Source: Phoronis australis (lineage: Eukaryota > Phoronida > Phoronidae). Taken from it: a stretch of DNA of 64,000 bases. Below, piece by piece: positions 1 to 12,400 of this stretch. How positions within the stretch are numbered: position 1 is the stretch's first letter; every line of letters starts with the position of its first letter. The stretch lies in assembly GCA_002633005.1 (NCBI GenBank), contig NMRA01000077.1, forward strand, positions 480,498-544,497. Reading direction: 5' to 3'. Below the pieces are notes generated by a model, which saw nothing but the letters and a program-made list of their open reading frames with translations, was not told the origin of the DNA and did no database searches. Position numbers and translations under genes: made by a program.

Positions 1-337
1 GTGTCCTTGTATATAAGCTCCGCCCCAGTTGTCAATCACTGAGCTGGTGAGCACTCAAGCCATATGACTTACTGAGGCTTGGTCAAATATAGCTAAAAAA
101 ACAACTTTGGATTTTCAGAATGATTTTATTTTTCTTCAGTATACTGTGCATCAAGAATTAAAGATTAGGATGACATAAAAATGTAAAAAACAGTCAAAAT
201 TAATTTTTTTGTGTATCCACCTACCTTAAGTTTTTCTTTGAAATTAGCTAAAAATTGAAAAATACTTCAAATCAAAAAGAAACTTTCAGATAACTGAACT
301 GGATTTTGACAAAAATATGCATTATCTGTTTCTTTAG

Positions 338-478
338 AAAAACACTGAGCTGGAGCAGCAGATGACTCAAGTTAAGGAAGCTCATAACTCAGAGATGGAG
401 CAGTGTGCCAGTAAGATGGAGAAGATAGGACACCAGCACAAAGAGAGAATTAGTGAGCTCAAGAGTAAATGTCAAAAG
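338..478 (+). CDS. GOLGA4: golgin exon a (first in window)
   Basis: Acceptor tctttag ends at 337 and the donor gt is at 479. The exon holds 47 codons, phase 0 at both ends, starting KNTELEQQ and ending SKCQK, all coiled coil. The gene continues upstream of the window. A 21-bp minisatellite begins 4 bases into the following intron. Confidence 0.85.
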
Positions 479-3400
479 GTACGATATAGTCAGTACTGTG
501 TATGGTATAGTCAATACTGTGTATGGTATAGTCAGTACTGTGTATGATATAGTCAGTACTGTGTATGATATAGTCAGCACTGTGTATGGTATGGTCAGTA
601 CTGTGTATGATATAGTCAATACTGTGTATGGTATGGTCAGTACTGTGTATGATATAGTCAGTACTGTGTATGGTATAGTCAGTACTGTGTATGATATAGT
701 CAGTACTGTGTATGGCATAGTCAGTACTGTGTATGGTATAGTCAGTACTGTGTATGATATAGTCAGTACTGTGTATGATATAGTCAGTACTGTGTATGAT
801 ATAGTCAGTACTGTGTATGGTATGGTCACCTACTGAATGTCAGAATTCATAAATGTCATGGTATTTTTAGTACAGTTTGAATTTACTGGTTAGTAAGTTG
901 ATCAGTATCCATGTTGGTTTTCAAGACTTGCTGTTTGCATGCAAGTTTCTTTCATGATGAAATGAGATTTGTGGCGAAACTCAAGATCTTGACATCCATT
1001 TTCAAATCAGTTTGTGGTTCTGTTCTTTAGTTACTTTATGTCTACTTGACGTTTGTGATTCATGAATGTATCTTGATAACTAGTATGAACTGTTGAGTTC
1101 ATGATTGTCCTTTCCGTAGACCACCCTGTACATTGTCACAAAGTAATAACAACTGTCACTGTCTAACTTTATGGATTCACAGCAGCAACTCCTGATCACC
1201 CCATCATACTTACACGTATCTACCCAAGGACTAGTTTTAATTAATGCTTGTTCTCCAAGTTGATTTCTGGCCGTTGATATTTTTCAGATGGTTGATGAAA
1301 TCAGAGCACAACATGATAAGAACATGGCTGAGAAACTATCAGAAAGTGAGCGAACCCACCAGGAGGCACTGGCCACCTTAATGAAGGATTATGAGCAACG
1401 ATTGAGTGCGACAAACAGCGAGATAGAAGCACAGCATCACAAGGGCACAGTTGAGTTGCAGGGGTTGGTCAGTCAAGCTAATAAGGAGAAGGAGGCTACA
1501 CAGGCATCATTAAGTGAAGTTGAAGCAGCGAAGAAAGAGCTGTCAGACAAGAAACAAGAGTTGGAAGAGACTATTGGCAAACTGGAGGAAAGTTTGAGGT
1601 TGGAGAAAGAAGCAAACGAGAAATTGTTGAAGGATAAAGAGAATACGGAGCATCGGGTCAAGACACTGGCGACGGAGTATCAGGGCAAACTAGCCGAGTT
1701 GAACACGAACCTGGAGACGTTGCAGTTGACCGTGAACGACTTGACTGAGGCTAAGGCTCAGCTGGCTACCGACTTACTGGAACGGACCAATGAGTTTAAG
1801 GCTGCACAAGCAGAGTTTGAGCAGGAGAAGAGTCGGTTGAAGAACGACTTGGAAAACAATGAGAAGCTGTTGAACCAGACGATCGATCAGTATGAGCAGC
1901 AAATCAAAATGGAGAAGGATAATTATGATCGTGAGATGGCACGTAAGGTTGAAGCGGTGGAGCTACAGCAGAAGAGCTCAGCTGATGAGGCTGTGTCAGA
2001 GCTTGGGGAGCGCTTGAGGTCTGCTAATGACATCATCACCACCTTAGAGAAACAGGTTCAAGAGTTGTCCTTGAGGTTGAACTCTAGTGAGACTATGCTA
2101 CTTAATTGTCAGGCGGAACTGCAGAAAACACAGGAGGAGTTGGCGTCAAAAGAGAAAGAAGGGAGAACATTGTCGGAAAATGCGGCCACTTTACAAGTCG
2201 CGCTTTCTGAAAAAGAAAATCGGTCAGCGGAAATGGACAGCAAATTTGAGGCACTTCAATTAGAATTAGATCAGAAGCTGACATTGGTTAATGATTTGGA
2301 GTCCAAGGTTGTGAGTTTACAAGGAGAGCTAGAAACAGTGGTCAGTGCTAAAGAGCGGACAATTGGAGAAATGCAGCAGACATTACAAACTTTAAGTAAT
2401 GAGCTAACAGAAAAAGAGAAACTTGAAATTGGCCTCAATAATAACTTGCAAGAGTTGCAAACTAAAATTTTGTTGGAGACTGAAAAAGTAACATCTTCTG
2501 AAGAAATAGTGAAACAACTAGAACAAGCTATATCTGAAAAAGATGCTCATTTGTTGAGGTTGTCTGATACGGTGAATGAATTACAAAAGAATGTTGAAAT
2601 TAAGGATGCAGAGCTGGTTGAGAGAAACAGAACTCTTGAGGAATTGTCCAAAAATGTTGCTGCACAGTCTCAGTCTTTTGCCGACACCAGCGCGGAGATT
2701 CAGGCGAAAGATGTTGTCATTCAATCAAAGAACAGTGAAATTTCAGAGCTGCGTACAACATTGGAGGAAAGTCAAAATATAATCGACACAAAGAACACCG
2801 AACTCTCTGAAAAGGAGAAAGTTTTACTGGAAACTTTGTCTCTCAAGAAAGAACACGAGTCGTCCTTGTCTGAGAAGGATGGTGTCATCCAAGATTTGGA
2901 AACTAAGTTTCACGAGCTGCGCCAGAAGTTTGAAACAACTGTCAAACAGTTTCAAGAAAAGGAAGAACACTTAAAGACTCAACATCTCCATCTCAGGGAT
3001 GAGGCCAAAGCAAAACTGAAAGACCTTCGCACTCAGGTTTCTAATTTTAATCAATTTCAACTTGCCTGCTATTCTATTAAAGGGGGAGCCAAAAGTTTTG
3101 GCATTGTTTTTGTGAAAATATGAATTCCATGCTATCTTAGACATATTTTTATTTTGGTTTTGCTTTGTCTGGCCTTAATGAAGGAGGTAATTATGTGAAT
3201 AGTCAAAGGTGACTTTATGGTTCAGTTCGTATTTTTCAGTTTTCTGCTCATTATCTTTGTGCACCGTGATTCATTTCACAAATGATGTGAGTTATTTATT
3301 AAGATCAAACTCAGTCTAAACTTATATTTCATAGAAGTGCAAGAAACTTATCAACACTTGGTCACAGGCCAGGCGAAGCATATTTCTTAATGAAAAATGT

Positions 3401-6400
3401 CTTGGAAATATGTGAATCAAAAATAACACCAAGAATTATTGGGTTTCTATTGATGTGCTGTACTTGTATCAGTTCACAGTTTCATTTAGCCAAAAACTCA
3501 TTCACCCACAGAGGATGTATATTATAGCATTCTAATTTACCAAAGGTAACATTCAGTTCAAAAGATTAAGCAGAAGCTCAATATCCACTGACACTCTGCC
3601 ATTTTGTTTTGATGTGGTTAATGGAACATTGGGAATTGTTTGAAAAGCATTGGGGTCTAGCCACATGACTCCTGCTGCCCCCTGGCTGTTTAGATAGATA
3701 CTATTAACTGATGTTAACTTCCTCTAGATGAATTAAATAAATGAATAATGGTTAGTAACCCTTGTCAACCGTCGCAACTTTGGAGCAGGTTGTAAACTTC
3801 CTTGCAAAGTCTTGGGAAAGGAAACACTACTTATCTCCAACCGCGGAATCCACTTTTTGATGCGATGAGATCGTGTTGCAGCTTTCTCTCAGGGGAGGTA
3901 CACAATTCTTTTATAATGGCTCCCCCCCTCAGCTACAGTGCAACATGATTTGTCTTTCTTACGTACGTTGTTTGCATCGCTTTACAGTGTTAAAGTGTGC
4001 TTTTAAAATTCAAATATTTACCTTTTTTCATTTCAGCTACAAGACAAAACAGACTTGGTGGAGGAGAAGGAGAAGGCACATCAAGAAGAGCTGAGCCAAA
4101 TGGAGGATAAGTTGCAAAGAGGTGAGGAGCAACTTCAGTCTGAGAAGCAAATTCAAGAAAAAATTGCTGCAGAAGTGACATCTTTGAAGGCCCAGCTAAA
4201 TGAAGAGATTTCTAAGAAAGATGCTGAAGCTGGAAATAGAATACAGCAAATCTCTGAGGAGCTGTCTGGTGCTAATGCTCGTCTAGAGACTCTGGTCAGT
4301 GAGAATGTGGACTTGAAAAAGGACAAGGAAAGTTTGGAGCAGAGCTTAATGGCTAAGGATGAAGAATTGTCCAAAGCTGTGGGTGCAGCTAATGAGCTTA
4401 ACCAAAGGTGTGAAGATTTTAAGAAGGATGCACAGCAAAGGGAGCAGCAAGTGACAGAAATGAGTGGAAGGATTGATGGCTTGTTAGAAGAGCTTTCTGC
4501 AAAGGCTTCTGAGATAGAACGTTTTGGTTGTGAAACTAGTGACTTAAAGAAAGACAATGAAAATAGTGAAAAAATGTTGGAGACGAAGTCAGTTGAAATT
4601 GATGAACTGCAACAAAAGTTGAAGGCTGAAGCGGAGAACCAACAGAAGATGAAAGAAGCGTTCAAGGTGAAATTTGAAGAATATCAGGTAAAGCAAAAGG
4701 AAAAATTCAAAAAGTTTCAAGAGAAGTTAAAAGAAAATGAGAAATCCACTAATGTAGATTTACAGCAACGATTGGAAACTGAGAAGGAGGCACAGTTGAA
4801 TGAGTTGAAAGGTCAACACCAGACTGAGCTCAATGAGTTGGCAGCTAACTTTGAAAATGTCAAGGGATCCTTCAAGGAAAAGATTGCACACTTAGAGCAT
4901 CAAGTGAGTGACCTCAATGAGCAATTGTTTAAGAATTCAGAAAAACATGACTCTGAAATTAACCAGAAAGTTGAAATGGAAAGACAGTTGTCGGAAAAAC
5001 TCATGGAAATCAAAGGCTCTTATGATTCTATGCAGGAAATGTTGAAAGAAATGAATGAAAACTTGCAGCAGAAAGAAATGGAGTTGGAAGCATTACGAGG
5101 TGAAGTTGATCAAAAGGATGAACAGTTGGTCAACATGCGGTCTGAGCATGAGAAACTGGTCTCTGAGACTAGGACGGAGATGCAGAACTCCCTTGATGAG
5201 CTAGCAAAGGAAAACTTGTCTTTAAAAGAAGAAATCGTTTCACTGAAGGAACAACATGAAAAAGTTTCTGCTGACCTTGAAGCTCAACTGGAAGAAGTTA
5301 GGACTGACTGTGAAGCAAAGATTGTAAGTGCGAATGGGAAGTTGGTTGACTTGCAGGAGAAACTGTCGACATTGTTGCAAGAAAAAGAAGTTCTGGTACA
5401 GCAGAGCTCAATTCAGCAGGCAGATGCTTTGAAGAGTTTAAGTGAGAAATATTCATCTGAACTAGAAGCAAAAGAAGATGCATTACGCAAACAGAATGAC
5501 CAATACACTCAGCTTAAGGAGAAGGCCCAAGCTAAGCTTCAGGAGCTAAAGACTGGTCTTGAGAACAAAAAGAAAGAGATTCAAGAATTACAAACTGAAA
5601 ATGCGAAGGTGTCATCAGGGTTTGAAGCTCGGATGGAAGAGATGAAAAATGAAAGTGAGGCAAAGTTGATTGAAGCTAATGATAAACTGTCTGCTCTACA
5701 GGAGAAACTGTCGATACTTACTCAGGAAAAAGACACATTGATACTGAGTTCAAATGAACACAATGTTGCTTTACAAAGTTTAAATGATAAACATAAAGAA
5801 GAAGTTGAAGCAAAAGAAAGTGCAATATGTCACATGAATGACCAAATTGTTCAGATTAATGAAAAGTTACAAGAGTTAAAAACTAGTGTTGAGAACAAGA
5901 ACAAGGAAATCGAAGACTTGAAAAGTGCAAATGGGCAGCTTTCGTCTGATTTTGAACTCCGTATGGAAGTGATGAAAAACGACTGTGAAGCTAAGGTGGT
6001 AGAAGCAACTGCAAAGTTGAATGAACTTCAAGAGAGGTTGTCAACTCTAGCTCAGGAAAGGGAAGTGTTGGTTCAGCAGAGTTCAAGTGAGCATGCTGAT
6101 GCTTTGAAAAGTTTAACTGAGAAACATACAGCAGAACTAGAAGCAAAAGAAAGTGCCATATGCCAACGGAATGAGCAGTTTGCTCAACTGAAGGAGAAGG
6201 CTCAGGCTAAGTTACAAGAGTTGAAAACAACCGTTGAAAACAAAAATAAAGAGATTGAGGAGATACGAGCTGAAAACGAAAAGTCTGTGGCAGAAATCAA
6301 AGACAATTATGAAATAAAAATTGGTGATCTTGTAGATAATGACTTGGAGCTTCAGGCCAAGCTGAAGGAGTTAACGCAGAAGTTGACCAGCACTGAAGAA

Positions 6401-9400
6401 AAGTGGCAAGATTACATACAGTTTCATGAGAATGCGATGGCTGAGTATGAGAAGAAGCTGGCTGATCATACTGAGGCTTTCAATGAAGAACGAGCATTTT
6501 TGAAAAAGCAGTTGGAGGATGTAGAGAACAAGTCAAAGCAGAACTCTGAAGAGGCAGCGAGGTCACATGAGGACAGTTTGCATGCAATGGAACAAAGGAT
6601 TGTCGAGTTGTGTGAAAAACACAAGGAGGAGATTGAAACTTTCAGTAAAGAATCTGAGCAGGCTCTTCAGTTGGAGAAAGACAACATGGCTGCCTTGACG
6701 GGCAGTCATACTAAGGAGCTAGAGGAGCTGCGAGCAACAATGGAGGCTGCTAGTGATGTGAAGGTGTCTGCCATAAAAAAGAAGGCAGAGCAACGATTGG
6801 CACAAATCAAGAAGTCATTGCAGGGCGACTCTGAAGGGCAACTGGGTGAATTAAGTAACACTGTTAGCCAACTACAAGATCAGGTGAGTGTGGTTGTATT
6901 TGTGGAAAATTAGTAGATTAGGTGCAATAACAACATCTTGGATTTAACTTTCCCCTTTGAGTGCAATAGTGGAAAAATGCATCATACGTATGACAGTTTT
7001 CAAAAGTTTAGGTTGGGCTGCTGATGCACTTCTGAGTTCCGTCGGAAAGGTGGAGAATGATTGATCACCCTTTTTTGTCAAATACTTTTATGTCAGCATA
7101 TGTACAAGTAGCTATTTTGTTGGACTAGAAGTATGATGATTTAGAAGTAGTTTGCTGTATCATGTTGTTATGTATATATTAAGTACACTACGTTTATGGC
7201 ATACTTGATAATATGTCATATTTTCACATTGTGGACATGCGCAAAATGTTCGAGGAATGGGATACAGCACTGCTTCTATTTCCAGATTGTCCAACTAGAG
7301 AATGAAGTGACTGTTGTGAAGAAAGAAAAGGATGTGGTGCAAGAGAAGTTAGCTCGGGAACTGGAATCTAAAGAAAACCACGTTCAGGAAAGTTTGCAAA
7401 AATCAGATAGTCAAAATGTCGAGCTCCAGGCTGAGATTGATTCTTTAAAACAGCAAGTTGATAAACTCAGGGATCAATTGGTGGAAGTGGAATCTCAGAA
7501 GTCGCAACTGCAGAGTGACCTTGACGTGACCTCCAGCAGTCAGGGAGAAGAGGTGGCCAGGCTGAGGAAGGAAGTGGAGAAATTGACTTCAAGCAAGAAT
7601 GACGAAAAGGTGAAACTGCTCAAACAGTTGAAACAGTTCCGGGAGCAACACAGAGTAGAGGTGGACACGCTGCAGTCAGACAAGTGAGTAAATAAGTTAA
7701 TATGGGACAAAAGTAGATGAATTTTGTGCAGATCTGTAACTGAATAATGATAAATAATGTTTTCATATAACATTGAAGTTTATATTGTATATTGACATGT
7801 TCTTCATCGTGAAAGTGTTGTTTTCTAAAATGTATTAGTGAGTGGGTGTATAAATGTTGGTAAACAAGGTAGTCAAGAAGTTAATGCGCTAGGAAACAAT
7901 GTATTTAGAATGTAGTTCAGGGAACAACTGAGTGGGGGCGCTGCAGTTAGGAAAGTATTAGTAAGGAACTAAGTTAGGAAGTAAATAGTTTAGTGAGTGG
8001 ACGAGTTTGTAGGAAAGTTTGGTAAGTGTGTTAGTTTGAGAATGAGTAAGTTAGTAAGGAGGTAAGTTGGAACAAGACATTATTAAAAGATGAATTTTAT
8101 TTGAAACATAAAAAACGTTTCAGAAACAATGTATGAAATGAGTTCCCAAGACAACTAGCCTGAGCTTTTGTTAGATGTCTGGACCTCCTGGTATGATGTG
8201 GAAAGTAAAGTATTCAAAACATGTTCACAATCCCTAAGGATGCATTAGCATATGAACTGGCAACATGCTGTGATTGGGTGGCATATTCTAAAATTACAGG
8301 TTTTCAGATCTCCCGATTTTCTTCACGACTTGACTTGAAACATTGACCGATTACACTGCCTGCAATTTAAAAGTTTCTTTGAAGCATGGCTTGTGGCTAG
8401 TTATTTTTAAAGTGAGTCTCAAATAAAGGTCGTTGGTGTTTTGTGGTAAGATTGATTGTTTAATGACCACAGAGAGACTGAGCTTGCTCAGGTGAGGAAA
8501 GAGTGTGATGAGAGGATAGAAGAGATGAACCACATGCATAACTCTCGGGTGAAGACACTGGCTAAGGAGTTCAACTTGAAGATGGCACAGAAGGAAAGCG
8601 AGTTTCAGGAGAATTTCTCGCAGGCATTTGGTGAGTCAACATTATGGGTGCTTGTAAATGCAATCTTTCAGTGTCCGAAGATTTTCTCATGGCCAATGAC
8701 GAAGTCTAAATTGCACAGAAATGAGATGCTTTTTTGGAATGACAGAACTTTTTGTACATGTCTCTGGAGTGAAAGTTGTGTGTGCTTGTGAAATTATTGA
8801 TATGGAATCTAAACATGTGTCAAGAACAACAGAATGAGAGGGAATAGGGTAGTTACCTACCGGCGATCAGTTTGTGTTTGAGGACATTCCCTGAAATTGC
8901 AGCGTCTTTAACATTCTGTGCAGTGCTGAGAAATTTGGCCAACAATTGACTTGATTGTCTATTGTAGCATGTTCATCACACGAACAGCATACTACCATTA
9001 CTTCAGCTGATGTTCTAATTTCTCTTCTAGATAAGGGTCGACGTGATGAAGAGCGTGTCCTCTACGAACATTCCCAACAGTTGTCTGACTTTCAGGATGA
9101 GATAGAGGAGAAGGAAAAACACATTGAGGAGATTACTAACAACTATGAGAAACAGATAGAGGTATTGGCAGACATATAGAGGCCCTTGTGGCATTCTGTA
9201 TTGCAATTATTGTTTTTTAAATCTCATAAAGTCATAAAGTACTAATGGGGAAATTCACCTTACCATGCAATTGCCTGTATTCGGGTAAATCATGTGGGTA
9301 CCTTTGCCGATGAACTGTTTTCTGTTCTTAATTAATACAAATGTCGTAAAGAGTTACTTTCACATGAATATTGAGTTGCCTGTTAAGTCAAGCCAAATTC

Positions 9401-12400
9401 ACTAACTTCATTCTTTGTAGCAGTGTGTTTATGAGGGCAGATACAAACAAGAGATACATCATTTTCACCAATAGATACAAACAAGAGATACATCATGTGT
9501 CACCAGTAGATACAAACCAGAGGCGCATCATGTGTCACCAATAGATACAAATAAGAGATACATCATGTTTCATCAATAGATACAAACAAGAGATACATCA
9601 TCTGTCACCAATAGATACAAATAAGAGATACATCATGTTTAATCAATAGATACAAACAAGAGATACATCATCTGTCACCAATAGATACAAACAAGAGATA
9701 CATCATGTGTCACCAATAGATACAAACAAGAGATACATCATGTGTCATCAATAGATACAAACAAGAGGTACATCATGTGTCATCAATAGATACAAACAAG
9801 AGATACATCATGTGTCACCAATAGATATAGTCTCAAGTAGCAGACGAACATTATTGCTTGAAGGCAATAATTATTTTGCAAGTAACAGATAGAGTGTTAT
9901 TGATTCTGTAGGCAAGAAATGACTTTACCATCTACAGGGTGTGGAACAAAATGAACTCATAAAAGTTTCTTCCATTTTCTGAGGTTTAGTATCAGAATGT
10001 GACGACTTGTCCTTTTCTTTGTGAATAATTCTTTTTGTAATGTCGTCACCTTCCGTTGCGCCAGTTCATCAATCTACTTTGGGAACTTTGTCACTATATC
10101 TTTGATGTTCTCTCTCAAAATGGATTCCTTTTGTAAAAACATTGTGAGTTTCTCCTGTTGGTGTTCCAGGACCGTGAGAAGGAATACATGACCAAAATGG
10201 AGGAGTTCCAGCAAGCAATGATGGATGCCAAACACCAGCTGGCACTGCGCGAGTCTGAGTACCAGACGGCCATGACAGCCTTGGAGGAGAACCTGCGTCA
10301 AGAGTTCAAGCAGAAGATGGAGCAGACAACGTTTGCCCAGCAGCAGGAGGTCAATGAACTAACCCGCGAGTGGGACCACGAGAGAAAGGTGAGGGCATGC
10401 TCTCTAGGCAATGTGAACCATCTTGTTGCAGAAACTTCAGAGGCCTTCTTCCTGACCAATCACATCATGTTGAATTTGAAAATTTACTTGGAGCATGCCA
10501 TGCGAAAAGTCAGTTATTTATTTTTTGGCTGATCTGGGGTTGTGTGTAACCTTGTGATGCATCAGTTGAGCATTCACTGACAAGGCGTTAAACTGGACTA
10601 AAACATAATTCCTGGACCTAAAAATTTGTTGTGCAGGTTGTTCGGTTGATGGTCCATTTTCAAGTATCAAGGATCAAGGAAATCATGTATACATTTGCGT
10701 ATGAGATGTTCACTTAGCAGCTTGTCTTATGAATGATACATTTGGTGGTTTGAGCAACTTGGTAGTTGAAGTCTCAACTTGTTCGTATGGCATAAACATA
10801 TTGGATTTTGTGTGAGGAGTTCTGTGGTGTTGTGCTCTTTGTGGAAGTAGCATGCATGTAAGTTGTTATCTTTGTGGAGAGTGGACACGGGGGGTGCGTT
10901 CTGTAACTCTAGTTACTCACAAAACACTTCTGACAAGAAATCTTGGGTTACAACATGGAATTATGGAGTTTGCTCCCTAAAGTGTGCATTCTAGTCGAGC
11001 CATCCATTCGCTTATAAGTGATTGCCAATTTGTTGCAGTATGCAACTCTGTTTGTGAGCTTACTTATGCAACACTATCCTCTCACTAGCGCGATCCCGCC
11101 AAACTTGTAGGGGACTGTCAATGCTCGTGGAGTGAACCCAGGGGCCAGTTTACGCTCCAGTCATCTGTTTTTGAAAAATAATTAAATTGGATGTGAGCAA
11201 AAGTGCAAACTCTCACAGAATATATGCATAACTACTAGTTTTACTGAGATGATTTTTATAAATGATTTCTATAGTGATATGTTCATAATTACTTGGATAA
11301 ACATTTATTGTGAAGTTGGAGCATGAGACCCTATGTTGTGAGTCACTTTTTGTGAGACAGACCCCAGATGTTTGCAGGTAATTGCCCTTTCTATTCATTT
11401 GCCTTCTTGTAGTCGTACTTACAAATGCAATAAACTTGTGTCTTACGTAACAGTACAATATTTTGATTAAGATTAGTTACTTTTAAAGAACCAGTCTTAT
11501 CTTGGTCATTACTCACATTAGAGATCATGATTTCTGGGCTTTAGAATAGTTGACTGTTCAGTACTCCTTCAGACAAGCTCCATTAAGTTGCTTGTCAGAA
11601 CAGGTTAGTTTCAGTCGCAGAGTGTCATTGTTTTCATCAAGGTGTAGGCTCAGTGTAATTTTTGCATCCACATTTATATGAGGGTACATATTGTCATCAT
11701 CCTGTTCAGTTGTTTCGTTGTTCGCATGATATCTCAAAAATCTTCAGTTAGATATTGATGAAATTTGTCACAAGGGTGTCCAGCGTCACAAGGGTGTCCA
11801 GTGTCACTAAGTCACAAGGGTGTCCAGCGTCACTAAGTCACAAGGGTGTCCAGCGTCACTAAGTCACAAGGGTGTCCAGCGTCACTAAGTCACAAGGGTG
11901 TCCAGTGTCTCTAAGTCACAAGGGTATCCAGCGTCACTAAGTCACAAGGGTGTACAGCGTCACTAAGTCACAAGGGTGTCCAGCGTCACAAGGGTGTCCA
12001 GCGTCACAAGGGTGTCCAGCGTCACAAGGGTGTCCAGCGTCACTAAGTCAAAAGGGTGTCCAACGTCACTAAGTCACAAGGGTGTCCAGCGTCACTAAGT
12101 CACAAGGGTGTCCAGCGTCACTAAGTCAGTCCCGTTTCCCTAGTAGCAGGACTTTCAGTATTTTTTGTGAGAAGGGTGTTGCCGGATGATATCTGGTGAA
12201 CTGATAGACTGATTACAATTTCAGTGGTATGTGGCGGCACCAGTTGATATTCATATGAATTCAACCATTGCAGTACCCCCTTGTGACTGTTTTGTCTCTA
12301 CAAAGGGCTTTTTAGTACTTTTTCGACGGGAAGATTGTTGCCCGATAATCTCAGGAGGATTGTTTGACCGATTTCAATGAAACTTCACACGGAAGTATGT

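Noticed and set aside
389-836. Open frames of 127-146 codons on both strands
   Set aside because: They are the 21-bp minisatellite, whose length is a multiple of three; the translation is a simple repeat (TISYTVL / VSTVYDI).
4153-4665. 170-codon - strand ORF opposite the golgin coiled coil
   Set aside because: Antisense shadow: Glu/Lys/Gln codons of the rod read as Phe/Leu/Ser on the other strand.
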